A DNA stretch of 64,000 nucleotides from Pyxidicoccus xibeiensis (GTDB lineage Bacteria; Myxococcota; Myxococcia; Myxococcales; Myxococcaceae), in contig NZ_JAJVKV010000001.1 in assembly GCF_024198175.1 (NCBI RefSeq), forward strand, positions 930,001-994,000. The letters run 5' to 3'. Under the pieces are notes generated by a model. It searched no databases and was not told the DNA's origin. It worked only from the letters and a program-made list of their open reading frames with translations. This document shows, piece after piece, positions 44,072 to 53,105 of the stretch (its first letter is position 1; the number at the start of each line of letters is the position of its first letter). The position numbers were made by a program, and so were the translations under genes.

Positions 44072-44608
44072 TCAGAAGCCGCCCATCGCCGCGCGCGGGC
44101 TGGCCACACCCAGCACCGACTCCATCAGCGTGCGCAGCGAGCCCGGACGCCACGGCCGCGCCAGGGCGAAGTGCGTGAGGCACGACTCGCTGTACGCCGC
44201 CGCCAGCTCCGGCCGCAGGTGCGCCGACACGAGGATGCGCGGCCCCGCGAAGCCCCGCTCCACCAGCCGCACCAGGAACGCCGGCACCGCGGAGCGCTCC
44301 GCCGAGTCCAGGTCCATCACCAGCGCATCCGGCAGCACGCCCGCATCCAGCCGCCGGTCCGCCGACGCCGTGCCCAGCGCGTGGCTCAGCGCGAAGCCCC
44401 CCGTCAGCTCCCGGCCAATCGCCAGCCGGAGTAAGGGTGCTTCGGACACCAACATCACCCGGGGGCCCCGTGCGAGCTGCGCGACACGACGCGTCAGGAT
44501 GGGCGCGTCTCCGGCGCCCCGCGTCAGCCGCAGCACGCCAGCCTCCTTCACGCTGCGAGCGGGGAGGGATTCCGGAAGGCTGGAAAGGGGCTCGATAGCG
44601 GAAGGCAC
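44072..44608 (-). CDS. Receiver-like (pseudo-receiver) protein
   Basis: A 178-residue protein. After a polar N-terminus of about 50 residues comes a Rossmann-like receiver fold: RVMLVSEAPLLRLAIGRELT, ALVMDLDSAERSAVPAFLVRL with a central DLD that could hold the phospho-acceptor, and RILVSAHL. The usual acidic pair of strand 1 is replaced by SEAP, so phosphorylation may be lost. No output domain. It is the first gene of a two-gene unit with the putative metallopeptidase. Confidence 0.65.
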   Translation of the reverse strand: MPSAIEPLSSLPESLPARSVKEAGVLRLTRGAGDAPILTRRVAQLARGPRVMLVSEAPLLRLAIGRELTGGFALSHALGTASADRRLDAGVLPDALVMDLDSAERSAVPAFLVRLVERGFAGPRILVSAHLRPELAAAYSESCLTHFALARPWRPGSLRTLMESVLGVASPRAAMGGF

Positions 44609-44911
44609 ACATGAAGAGTACCCAGTTATATTGGAAATATCAAGTCTAGCTTCAATTCACGTAAATGCAGTCACGCGGACCCCAGTGGGTGGAAGTCGGC
44701 CACGTGGCTCGTACTCCCGTTTGATGAACCTCCGTTCAGTGTGTCGGCCATGACTCCTAAACATCCGCCCTGGAGTACGACCGACCCACCCCCCTCGCCC
44801 CGGGGTGGAATGGACTACAGCGGATCATTCTCCTCGGGCTCCAGGTGCTCGGTGAATGGCCCCAGCTCGGGCAGGTCCGTGGAGCCCCCGGTGTCCAGCG
44901 CCCGCGTGGGC
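44609..44911. other. Intergenic region between receiver-like gene and pilT-type gene
   Basis: About 300 bp. The part next to 44608 is AT-rich (44620-44670) and is the likely promoter of the receiver-like gene. The part next to 44911 encodes, on the minus strand in another frame than pilT, a short acidic sequence that ends in a stop at about 44818; see findings. Confidence 0.4.
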
Positions 44912-45985
44912 TCACTCGAACTCGAGCGCGCGCTGGAAGTCGGCCGGGTTGCTGGCCGCGCCCTGCGCAATCTCGAGGGTGATGACGCCCTCGCGGTACA
45001 GCTGCGTCAGGTGCTGGTCGAAGGACTGCATGCCGAACATGTCGCGGCCCTTCTCGATGACGTCCTTCAGCTCGTTGGCGCGGTCCTCGCGGATGTACTG
45101 CTCCACGGACTTCGTCTGCGTCATGATTTCGAGCGCCACCGTGCGGCCCTTGCCGGACGCGCGGGGCAACAGCCGCTGGGAGATGGTGGCCTTGAGGCAG
45201 TCCGCCAGGCGCATGCGGACCATGACCTGCTCCTCGGCGGGGAACACCGACACGAGCCGGCCGATGGTGCGCGACGCGTCCGTGGTGTGCACGGTGGACA
45301 GCACCAGGTGGCCCGTCTCCGCCGCCTTGAGCGCGATGTCGATGGTCTCCGTGTCGCGCATCTCGCCCACCAGAATCACATCCGGGTCCTGCCGCAGCGC
45401 CGAGCGCAGCGCGCGGGCGAAGCTCTCCGTGTCCGGGCCAATCTCCCGCTGGGAGATGGAGGACTTGATGTTCTTGTAGATGAACTCGATGGGGTCCTCG
45501 ATGGTGAGGACGTGCAGGCTCTCATTGCGATTGATGTGGTCAATCATCGCCGCGAGCGTGGAGCTCTTGCCCGAGCCCGTGGCCCCCGTCACCAGCACCA
45601 GCCCGCGGTCATTGCTGGCAATCTTCTTGAGGACCTGCGGCAGCCCCAGCGTGTCGATGTTGGGAATCTCGTCCGGGATGATGCGCAGGATGCACGCCAG
45701 CGAGCCCCGCTGCCGGTAGATGTTCACCCGGAAGCGCGCCACGCCCGGCACGCTGTAGGACGTGTCGTGCTCCTGCAGCGAGTCGATTTGCGCCTTCACC
45801 AGCTGGTCGTTGATGACATGCAGGGCCACCTGCTTCGTGTGGTCCGGGACCAGCTTCTCCATCTTCAGCGGTCGCAGCACGCCGTTGACGCGGTAGATGG
45901 GCGGGTCTCCCGGCCGGAAGTGGATGTCCGAGGCGCCATTCTGCACACCCACCGAGAGCAGCTTGTTCAACGTCGTCTGGTCCAC
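44912..45985 (-). CDS. PilT/PilU-type pilus retraction ATPase
   Basis: A 357-residue hexameric secretion ATPase. The N-terminal domain has ASDIHFRPGDPPIYRVNGVL. Walker A is GATGSGKS at about 135-142, the Asp-box TIEDPIEFI follows, then the atypical Walker B LVGEMRD and the His-box HLVLSTVHTTDASRTIGRL. The pilin-retraction C-terminal part ends in ALEFE. Such enzymes depolymerise type IV pili, driving S-motility. Start is GTG 45985 with GAGGGG about 8 nt upstream. Other pil genes are not adjacent, so this is one of several dispersed paralogues. Confidence 0.9.
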   Translation of the reverse strand: MDQTTLNKLLSVGVQNGASDIHFRPGDPPIYRVNGVLRPLKMEKLVPDHTKQVALHVINDQLVKAQIDSLQEHDTSYSVPGVARFRVNIYRQRGSLACILRIIPDEIPNIDTLGLPQVLKKIASNDRGLVLVTGATGSGKSSTLAAMIDHINRNESLHVLTIEDPIEFIYKNIKSSISQREIGPDTESFARALRSALRQDPDVILVGEMRDTETIDIALKAAETGHLVLSTVHTTDASRTIGRLVSVFPAEEQVMVRMRLADCLKATISQRLLPRASGKGRTVALEIMTQTKSVEQYIREDRANELKDVIEKGRDMFGMQSFDQHLTQLYREGVITLEIAQGAASNPADFQRALEFE

Positions 45986-46157
45986 CGGTTCCCCTCGCCA
46001 GCAACAATGGCCCCGGATACTAGGTGAAAGCGCGGCGGGAACCAGGGACGTGGAGCGAGGCCGGTGCTCCGGGGCCTGGCCTCGGGGACTTGAGAAAAGG
46101 CAGGCATCCGGCCGAGCGCCCGGCGTACCCCATGGGCATACAGGCCCGGCCAAAGCC

Positions 46158-47369
46158 TCACACCGCGAGCACCAGCGTCAGCTCGGCGATTTCGGGCGCG
46201 GGGCCCAGGCGCAGCGGCGGGCCCCAGTAGCCGGTGCCCCGGTGGGTGTAGACGCGGACGCCAGCGATGGTGGCCAGCCCGCTCACCACGGGCTGCTGCA
46301 GCTTCACGAAGAACATGAAGGGAAACACCTGTCCGCCATGGGTGTGCCCTGACAGCTGGAGGTCCACTTCCACCCCGGCCCTCGCCACGTGCAGCGCCGA
46401 GCGGGGCTGGTGGGCGAGCAGCAGGCGGGGCACACCGGCAGGCGCACCGGCGAGCGCCACGTCCGGACGGCTGGCATGCGCGGGGTGGATGTGCCCGGCG
46501 TCATGGTCCGTCACACCTGCCACGGTGAGGCGCGAGCCATTGCGTTCCACCACGCGGTGCTCGTTCTGCAGGACGGTGAGGCCCAGCCGGGCGACCTCGG
46601 CGGCCCAGGCGGGGCCTCCGTGGTAGTACTCGTGGTTGCCCGTCACGTAGAAGACGCCCAGCGAGGCGCGCAGCTCCGCGAGCGGCTTCACCTCGTCGCG
46701 CAGCACGTCCACGGTGCCGTCCACCAGGTCACCCGTCACCGCTATGACGTCTGGCTTCAGCGCGTTCACCTGCTCCACCACGCGCCGCAGCCAACGCGCA
46801 TCCAGCGTGGGACCCACGTGGATGTCGGAAATCTGCACCACCTTCAGGCCATGCAGCCCCGGCCCCAGCCCGGCCACCGGCACCGTCACCCGCTCCACCG
46901 TCGCCCGGCCGCGCGCGGTGAAGAACGCGTACACCACCGCCGGCAGGCCCACGCCCACCACGGCCAGCGCCTTGCCTCGCGCCAGGGCCAATGGGTCGTC
47001 CACCACGCCCGTCCACCCCAGCACCAGACCGACGAGGTCCGCGGCCACCACCGCGCTGAGCAAGACGCCGAAGGTGCCCAACCAGATGAAGGCCACCCAC
47101 TGGAGCGCGCGCGTCCACGCGGTGGGCTCGCGCCGGGACACGGCCATGCCCGCGAACAGCGACAGGAAGAACACCCCCACCGCGGCCACTCCAACGGCGG
47201 GCCATGGCGAGGGCAGGCCGGGGCTCACGAACAGCCGCACGGCGATGTACGCGTGCAGGCCGCCGAACACCCCGAGGATGGCCCCCAGCGACACCAGCCA
47301 CCGCAGCACCAGGCCCGGAGCGACCCGGGGCCGCTCCTTGCGCTCCACGCCTTCGGACAGCTCCGCCAC
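46158..47369 (-). CDS. Membrane metallophosphoesterase (YkuE/YaeI-like)
   Basis: A 403-residue protein with four N-terminal transmembrane segments (about residues 23-135) and a calcineurin-like phosphoesterase domain beginning at VVQISDIHVGP. Its metal-binding motifs are DIH, GDLVDG, GNHEYY and GHTHGG. The active site likely faces the periplasm and hydrolyses a phosphoester, possibly of a lipid intermediate, as in YkuE-type enzymes. Start GTG 47369 with GAGG about 9 nt upstream. It lies downstream of the Sit pair on the same strand, separated by 192 bp. Confidence 0.88.
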   Translation of the reverse strand: MAELSEGVERKERPRVAPGLVLRWLVSLGAILGVFGGLHAYIAVRLFVSPGLPSPWPAVGVAAVGVFFLSLFAGMAVSRREPTAWTRALQWVAFIWLGTFGVLLSAVVAADLVGLVLGWTGVVDDPLALARGKALAVVGVGLPAVVYAFFTARGRATVERVTVPVAGLGPGLHGLKVVQISDIHVGPTLDARWLRRVVEQVNALKPDVIAVTGDLVDGTVDVLRDEVKPLAELRASLGVFYVTGNHEYYHGGPAWAAEVARLGLTVLQNEHRVVERNGSRLTVAGVTDHDAGHIHPAHASRPDVALAGAPAGVPRLLLAHQPRSALHVARAGVEVDLQLSGHTHGGQVFPFMFFVKLQQPVVSGLATIAGVRVYTHRGTGYWGPPLRLGPAPEIAELTLVLAV

Positions 47370-47561
47370 GGACGATGACCTCGTTCAGGGATGACTCGTG
47401 CGAGTCGAGGCGGCGGAGCATAACGGCGGCTTGCGAGCTCCGCCCGGCAACCCGCCTGCACGCCCTCCGGACTGAGGACCCGCTTCCCGGCAGTCCCACG
47501 ACAGGTGCGGATTGCCGAGATGCCGCTCGGTGGCCAGCTCTCGAACTTCAAGGTGAGCCCC

Positions 47562-48275
47562 TCAGAGGAGGCGCAGCTCGCGGAACTCCACTTCCTCGAA
47601 GCGGAGCCTCCACGCCGTCTCCACGAACCGTTCTGTAGCGACGATGACGGTCGTGAAGTTGGCGAGCCGGAAGAGGTCACGGTCATCTGGGAGGGATGCG
47701 GCCTCCAGAATGGGTTCCTTCGGAAGAGTGAACGACTGCCGGCCGCACGTCACGCATGGGGCAGGCAGGCCCCGCGGAAGGCAGGCCGGGTGTAGCAACC
47801 CACGTGGCTCTATCTGGAGCTCCAGCAGCTCAGGTGCATCCTTGCCTCGGAGACGCAGCTCCGTGGGGCAGCCCATCAACCCGCGCACGCCCTCGGCCTG
47901 GAGTTGTTCCAGCGCTTCCCGGCGAATGGCCAGCTGCGCGGGGGCGGGAAACAGGAGTTCCGGAAAGTGACCTCGCCCTGTTCCGACAAGCGGCCCCAAT
48001 GTCGCTCCAGTCCTGAGCGGCACACCTTCTGGCACGAGGGGCCGTACCAGTTCTCTGAGTCGGTTGAACTCCGCGAAGTCCTCCTCCACTCGAGGCCTGA
48101 GCTTCTTGCTGTCTGGCAATGAGGACAGGTCTACCGAGGGATACCCCTCTCCGGTACTGCTCCAGACTGCATCGCAGGTGAGGCAATGGATGCCGGGGAG
48201 GCACCATTTGGAGCTCGCCCGGAGAGTCCACGAGAAGCGCGGTGGGTATACCCAGCCGAGATGGAACAACCGCAT
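47562..48275 (-). CDS. SitI6-type double-CxxCG immunity protein
   Basis: A 237-residue cytoplasmic protein with two Cys pairs, CLTCD near residue 31 and CVTCG near residue 173, the hallmark of the double-CxxCG immunity family found next to SitA6 toxins in Myxococcus. It starts two bases after the toxin stop (TGACCATG) and so is co-translated. It protects the producer and its kin from the partner toxin. The middle region (RVEEDFAEFNRLRELVRPL) is well-formed helix. The match of gene order, size and motif to known pairs makes this assignment firm. Confidence 0.88.
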   Translation of the reverse strand: MRLFHLGWVYPPRFSWTLRASSKWCLPGIHCLTCDAVWSSTGEGYPSVDLSSLPDSKKLRPRVEEDFAEFNRLRELVRPLVPEGVPLRTGATLGPLVGTGRGHFPELLFPAPAQLAIRREALEQLQAEGVRGLMGCPTELRLRGKDAPELLELQIEPRGLLHPACLPRGLPAPCVTCGRQSFTLPKEPILEAASLPDDRDLFRLANFTTVIVATERFVETAWRLRFEEVEFRELRLL

Positions 48276-48277
48276 GG

Positions 48278-49009
48278 TCAGTAGATGTCCTCTTCAACCA
48301 CGGGGAACAGGGGAATGGGCTTCTTGCTGTAGTACGGAACGACGGGCCCGGACAGCTCGAAGCGGAAGATCAGCTGCACCGCGAAGAGATGGATGGCCTG
48401 CCGAGGCGCATCGATGTTGTTGAGGATGTAGTGATTCCACTCCGCATTCCAAGGACCACCCGCCTCTCCTCGGTGGATGTTCTGGTGGACCTGCTTGTCG
48501 AGAACCAGCGTCCACTCATGGATGTTGATACCCCTGGAGTTGAACCACGCCTTGAACGCCCGGGGGAACACGTGGTGCTTCACCCAGGTTCGCTTGGGTG
48601 AGTCCTCCAGCTCCTTCCTGAGCCGCGCCTCGTACTCCTCGCTCGTCTCGTTCCAGGGGATGATGAAGATGGGCTCCGCGCCTTCCGGGAGCCCGTGCAT
48701 GCTGCCCCGGTAGCGCTGGGGATTGACGGGGACTGGGAGCGGGCGCGCGGCCTGCCTCGGTGGCGGCCTCGCGGGTGGCCGTACGGGCGCCAGGGCTTGC
48801 GCGCGAACGATGCGACTCGGGTCCACGTCCTCGCAGAAATAGAGGGCACACGCCTCCACCCCACAGAGGAACAGGGTGCAGCGGTCCGCGCCGGGGGCGT
48901 CACACTCCCCTGTCTCCGCCTCCGCCGCTTGCCAGCGTTGCAGGGTGGGGTTCGTGGAGGCGCAACCCGCCACCAGCAGACCGCACAGCAGCAGTGTCCA
49001 GGCTTTCAT
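48278..49009 (-). CDS. SitA6-type lipoprotein toxin (TIGR02269-like)
   Basis: A 243-residue lipoprotein: signal MKAWTLLLCGLLVAGC, lipobox VAGC. The family's N-terminal Cys-rich signature follows (CTLFLCGVEACALYFCEDVDP), then a Pro/Arg linker and a C-terminal toxin domain with HHVFPRAFKAWF, IHEWTLVLDKQVHQNIHRG and WNAEWNHYI. This is the SitA6/TIGR02269 layout, with an HHxFP-type nuclease-like domain. Delivered between cells by TraA/TraB outer-membrane exchange in Myxococcus. ATG 49009 has GAGG 8 nt upstream. Intact in every visible feature. Confidence 0.88.
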   Translation of the reverse strand: MKAWTLLLCGLLVAGCASTNPTLQRWQAAEAETGECDAPGADRCTLFLCGVEACALYFCEDVDPSRIVRAQALAPVRPPARPPPRQAARPLPVPVNPQRYRGSMHGLPEGAEPIFIIPWNETSEEYEARLRKELEDSPKRTWVKHHVFPRAFKAWFNSRGINIHEWTLVLDKQVHQNIHRGEAGGPWNAEWNHYILNNIDAPRQAIHLFAVQLIFRFELSGPVVPYYSKKPIPLFPVVEEDIY

Positions 49010-49116
49010 GATGGGCCTCGCTTGCCCGGACTCTAGACATGTCCGGCCCATCTGGCGGGTTGAGCCACGCGACGGGGCGGTTATGGTGCGCCGTCCCTTT
49101 ACGACGGAGCGTGTCC

Positions 49117-49914
49117 ATGGCGCAGATGCACGAGGTGGACTTCCACATCTACGGCGAAGACCTGCAGTTCGTCGAGGTGGAGCTGGACCCGAACGAGGCG
49201 GCGGTGGCCGAGGCCGGCACCCTCATGTACATGGAGGACGGCATCGAGATGGAGACCATCTTCGGTGACGGCTCGGAGAAGAAGAGCGGCTTCCTCGGCT
49301 CGCTGCTCGGCGCGGGCAAGCGGCTGCTCACCGGCGAGTCCCTCTTCACCACCGTCTTCCTCAACCGCGGCGGCGGCAAGCGCAAGGTGGCCTTCGCCGC
49401 GCCCTACCCCGGAAAAATCATCCCGGTGAACCTGTCCCAGCTCGGCGGCGAGCTCATCGCCCAGAAGGACAGCTTCCTCGCCGCGGCCAAGGGCGTGTCG
49501 CTGGGCATCGCCTTCCAGAAGAAGCTGGGCACCGGCCTGTTCGGCGGCGAGGGCTTCATCATGCAGCGCCTGCAGGGTGACGGCCTCGCCTTCATCCACG
49601 CGGGCGGCACGCTCCACGAGCGGACGCTCGGCCCCGGCGAGATGCTGCGCGTGGACACCGGCTGCATCGTCGCCTTCCAGCCCACCGTCGACTACGACAT
49701 CCAGATGGTCAGCGGCATCAAGACGGCCTTCTTCGGCGGCGAGGGCCTCTTCTTCGCCACGCTGCGCGGGCCCGGCAAGGTGTGGCTCCAGTCCCTGCCC
49801 TTCAGCCGGCTCGCGGGCCGCATCCTCTCCGCGGCCCGCCCCGGCGGCGCGCGCGACGAGGGCAGCGTCCTCGGCGGAGTCGGCCTCGGCTCCCTCCTCG
49901 GCGGCGACGAGTAG
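49117..49914 (+). CDS. AIM24/TIGR00266-family protein
   Basis: A 265-residue protein starting MAQMHEVDF, with GGAG 8 nt upstream. The family pattern is clear: [106 protein letters not shown] and [11 protein letters not shown]. The fold is a double-stranded beta-helix sandwich. It is cytoplasmic or membrane-associated, with no known reaction; in mitochondria AIM24 is needed for membrane organisation. Monocistronic, followed by a strong hairpin. Confidence 0.92.
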   Translation: MAQMHEVDFHIYGEDLQFVEVELDPNEAAVAEAGTLMYMEDGIEMETIFGDGSEKKSGFLGSLLGAGKRLLTGESLFTTVFLNRGGGKRKVAFAAPYPGKIIPVNLSQLGGELIAQKDSFLAAAKGVSLGIAFQKKLGTGLFGGEGFIMQRLQGDGLAFIHAGGTLHERTLGPGEMLRVDTGCIVAFQPTVDYDIQMVSGIKTAFFGGEGLFFATLRGPGKVWLQSLPFSRLAGRILSAARPGGARDEGSVLGGVGLGSLLGGDE

Positions 49915-49933
49915 CCCGCTCGCCACGCCTCAC

Positions 49934-49961
49934 GGGCCGGCCGCGTCACCCCGGCCGGCCC
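49934..49961. terminator. Hairpin between convergent genes
   Basis: GGGCCGGCC / GGCCGGCCC, a perfect 9-bp stem with a 10-nt loop, 17 nt after the AIM24 gene stop and before the convergent agmC-like gene end at 50043. Confidence 0.6.
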
Positions 49962-50042
49962 CTCGCACCTGCCCGCCAGCGCCACTCCCGCGGGCAGGGC
50001 GCGAAGAGAGCGTGGCTGCTTCGCCAACGCGCCGGTGACGGC

Positions 50043-52400
50043 CTACCGCCGCCGTCTCCGCCCGGCGGCGGCCAGCCCGGCCAGCAGGGCCCACGCCCCC
50101 ACCACGCCAGCGGGAGACGCCCCGCAGCCGCAGCCCACGTCGAGCGCCGCGGGGCCGCGAACCTCGAAGCCCGTGGCTGGAGACTTCGGCCCCGCGCTGG
50201 CACTGAGGACCGCATGCGCCGTGACGCTGTGCGCGCCCATCGGCAGGGCCTGCTCCGAAGTCACGACGTGACGGAAGGCCCCCGTCGTGTCCGCCGTCAC
50301 CCGCGCCACCTCGGCGCCGTCCACCTCGATGGCCACGGACGCACCAGGTCCAGCCACTCCGGCGAACAGCGGCGTGGGGTCCACCACCTCGCCCTCCCCC
50401 GGCAGCACCAGCACGGGCACCTCCCGCGTCCCCTGCGTGCCCGCGTCGTCGCTCCCGGCATCCGGCCCCGGCGTGCCCGAGTCCTGCGTCCCCGCGTCCG
50501 CCACCTGCGTCTCGAAGCGCGTCTGCTGCGAGTACGGGCCCGTCTCTCCCGCCTCGTTGTGCGCGTGGAGCGTGACGAAGTGCGCCCCCGGCGGCAGCGG
50601 GTTGTCCAACGGCCACTGGTAGCGGAAGCGGCCGGACGCATCCACGGGGATGGTGACCTCCGGCCCGTTGTCCACCTCCACGCCCACGCTCACGCCATTG
50701 GGCGCCACCCCGGCGAACAGCGGCGTGGAGCCCACCACCTCTCCCTCCGCGGGCACCACCAGGATGGGCGCCACCACCACGCCACCGTCCTCCAGGGACA
50801 CGGCCGAGTTGAACACCACCTCCGTCGAGCGCGCGCTGTAGGCCCCCAGCGACTCCGCCACCGCGGACAGCGTGTGCTCCCCTGCCGCCAGCGACTCCCG
50901 CGCCCCCGGATAGTTGGCGAGGAACTGTCCGTCGTCTCCGACGCTGACCTGCGTCAGCTCGACACCATCGACATACAGGAAGATGCGCACGCCGCGCTCG
51001 CCCACGCCCGCGATGCGAGGCCGGGACGTCACGCCCACCTCGCCGGACTTGGGGCTGCTGATGGCGGGCACCTCCGGCGTGCGGAAGCCACCCGCAATCA
51101 GGATGCTGGAACCCGGGCCGCCCGGGCCGGCCCCGTACGTGCCGGCATCCGCCGTCACCACCGTCCCGGGGGCACCGCCGACCGTGTTGGCCGGACAGGT
51201 GGTGGACGTCCCCTGCATCAACACGACGCCGCCGCTGCCTCCGCCACCCGGCCCCAGGGTGAACGTGGCGTCCGTCACCGAGCCGCCGTTGCCACCTCGC
51301 GCCTGCGCCGACGCGCACGCCAGCGCCCCCACGGTGCGCAGCATGACAGCGCCGCCCGCGCCTCCGCCCCCCGCACCATCGTCCGCCAGCGTGGGCGCCA
51401 CGGACTCGCCGTTCGCGGAGAAGACGCCCGCTCCCGTCACCGCATTCGCCCGGACGAACACCACGCCGCCCCCCATGCCGCCCCCCGAGCCCACGTCGTT
51501 GTTCCCCTCTCCCGCGCCACCACCTCCGCCGAACACGAGCTGCTCGTAGACGGAGTACCTCACGGCAATGCCTCCCAGCCCGCCCTCCTCCCGCCCGTTG
51601 TCCCGGTTCGACGTGCGCCCGCCCATGCCGCCCGTGCCGACGTGCCCGCCGCCGCCACCGCCCGAGTTGTGGCAGTTGCCTCCGCCTCCACCGTTGACCA
51701 GGTTGCCGCGCCCGGCGGCCACGCCGTAGCGGTCCACCACCACCCCCTCGCCCTTGTAGGCCCCGCCCTGCTCGGGCGGCACGTCCAGCCCCGTGCACCC
51801 GTTGCGCTCCTCGTGGCTGGCGAAGACACCGCCCCGGAAGCCCGCGCCGTCCGCGCTGATGCGGCCATTGTTCGTCACGGTGCCCGTGGCCAGGAACGCG
51901 ACGATGCCGCCGCTGCTCCCATCCCACGGGGGCGCGAGCAGCGAGGTTCCCGAGGAGACTGTCACGCTGGTGTACTCGCGCACGCCCACCACCTGCGCGC
52001 CCGGCACGGTGTAGCTGTTCATCAGCGGCGCGGTGAGCTGCAGCACCGGGGGCTCCGAGCCCACCGCCTGCACCCGGGCCAGCTCCCAACGTCCCACCGC
52101 GCCCAGGTTCACCCCGCCCGTGCCGCCGGAGGGCGTGTTGGCCGGAAGTCCGCTGCTCTGATGCACGAGCACCAGCTGGCCGTTCACGTAGCCACCGGGC
52201 CTCACCAGGCGCAGTGTGGTGCTTCCGGCCGGCGCGGCCTCCGCCAGCGGCGCGTAGAGGTTGATGACCTCGCTCCCCGAGGTGAGGGAGAGGGGGCCAT
52301 CACGGCCCGTGCCCAGGACGAAGGAGTCCGGCTCGGCCAGCGCGGGGGTCGCCGTGAGCAGTGCGAGCGCGAAGAGGGGGACGAAGCGCATGGAGCCCAT
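50043..52400 (-). CDS. agmC: AgmC-like gliding-motility protein with MYXO-CTERM tail
   Basis: A 785-residue exported protein. A signal peptide (MRFVPLFALALLTATPALA) is followed by a region of about 400 residues with right-handed repeats and Gly-rich clusters (GGGGGNCHNSGGGGGGH, GGGGGAGEGNNDVGSGGGMGGG), then two Ig-like/Bap-type domains (VPAISSPKSGEVGVTSRPRIAGV, VAPILVVPAEGEVVGSTPLF, VPVLVLPGEGEVVDPTPLF). It ends with a Cys-bearing transmembrane segment and Arg5 (MYXO-CTERM surface sorting). It resembles the AgmC protein required for A-motility in Myxococcus; the name is by similarity of architecture. ATG 52400 with a TGGGG site was chosen. Confidence 0.78.
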   Translation of the reverse strand: MGSMRFVPLFALALLTATPALAEPDSFVLGTGRDGPLSLTSGSEVINLYAPLAEAAPAGSTTLRLVRPGGYVNGQLVLVHQSSGLPANTPSGGTGGVNLGAVGRWELARVQAVGSEPPVLQLTAPLMNSYTVPGAQVVGVREYTSVTVSSGTSLLAPPWDGSSGGIVAFLATGTVTNNGRISADGAGFRGGVFASHEERNGCTGLDVPPEQGGAYKGEGVVVDRYGVAAGRGNLVNGGGGGNCHNSGGGGGGHVGTGGMGGRTSNRDNGREEGGLGGIAVRYSVYEQLVFGGGGGAGEGNNDVGSGGGMGGGVVFVRANAVTGAGVFSANGESVAPTLADDGAGGGGAGGAVMLRTVGALACASAQARGGNGGSVTDATFTLGPGGGGSGGVVLMQGTSTTCPANTVGGAPGTVVTADAGTYGAGPGGPGSSILIAGGFRTPEVPAISSPKSGEVGVTSRPRIAGVGERGVRIFLYVDGVELTQVSVGDDGQFLANYPGARESLAAGEHTLSAVAESLGAYSARSTEVVFNSAVSLEDGGVVVAPILVVPAEGEVVGSTPLFAGVAPNGVSVGVEVDNGPEVTIPVDASGRFRYQWPLDNPLPPGAHFVTLHAHNEAGETGPYSQQTRFETQVADAGTQDSGTPGPDAGSDDAGTQGTREVPVLVLPGEGEVVDPTPLFAGVAGPGASVAIEVDGAEVARVTADTTGAFRHVVTSEQALPMGAHSVTAHAVLSASAGPKSPATGFEVRGPAALDVGCGCGASPAGVVGAWALLAGLAAAGRRRRR

Positions 52401-52448
52401 GGTGCCCCAGAACCCCCACGCGGGGCGAGGGAGGCCCCGTCCCACGCC

Positions 52449-52985
52449 TCAGCCGAGCAGGCTCACCTCGAGCTCACACGTCAGCGCGCCCGCGTGCATG
52501 CACCGGCGCTCGCGCACCTCCACCGTCTGTCCCAGGTGCCGGGCCAGCCCGCGGATGGTGCCGATGCCCAGGCGGCACAGCTTCCGGGGCGACGAATAGG
52601 ACACCTGCACCACGTCCCGCCGCATGCGCCGGCACACCAGGCTGGGAGGGCGGGTCTGCCCGTCCCGGCGCACCTGCGCGTGCAGGCGCTCCATGTGCTC
52701 CACCATGTCCAGCACCGTCCAGCCCGGCTCGACGAGCACCCCGTAGGTGCGCAGCAAGCTCGGGCCCAGGCGCTCCCCCAGCTCCTCCAGCACCTGGAGC
52801 CTGGGCTGGCCCGTCAGCTTCGAGGCCGCGTCCACCAGCGCCGCCACCTCTGCGTCCGGGTAGTCCTTGAACGCCAGGTAGATGCGACGGGGGAGCCCCG
52901 CTGCCAGCTGCAGCGACTCCCAACCCTGCGCGCCCAGCCGGGACTCCGCGTAGCCCCGCAGCTCGTGGAAGATGACACCTTGCAT
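52449..52985 (-). CDS. H-NOX (heme NO-binding) domain protein
   Basis: A 178-residue stand-alone H-NOX domain. The proximal heme ligand His102 sits in VEHMERLHAQVRRD. The YxSxR propionate-binding motif is Tyr130-Ser132-Arg134 in SYSSPRK. The N-terminal MQGVIFHELRGYAESRLGAQGW and the P-rich loop before the motif also match. It should bind heme and sense NO (or O2). Partners are usually a histidine kinase or a diguanylate cyclase; none is adjacent. It precedes the agmC-like gene by 48 bp on the same strand, so the two may form an operon. Confidence 0.9.
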   Translation of the reverse strand: MQGVIFHELRGYAESRLGAQGWESLQLAAGLPRRIYLAFKDYPDAEVAALVDAASKLTGQPRLQVLEELGERLGPSLLRTYGVLVEPGWTVLDMVEHMERLHAQVRRDGQTRPPSLVCRRMRRDVVQVSYSSPRKLCRLGIGTIRGLARHLGQTVEVRERRCMHAGALTCELEVSLLG

Positions 52986-53105
52986 GCCCCGCCCCTTCGG
53001 TGGACGCAGAGCGTTTCCACCGTGCCTGCAATGTTACACAGAGCAGATAGCATGACTCTCGTCCTCCAGGGCAATTGTCCTGGCGGCCGGGTCCGCCGCT
53101 GAACA

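Noticed and set aside
49782-53102. Open frame of 1106 codons on the plus strand opposite agmC-like and H-NOX genes
   Set aside because: Antisense to two recognised genes; composition is Arg/His-rich without domain signature or ribosome site.
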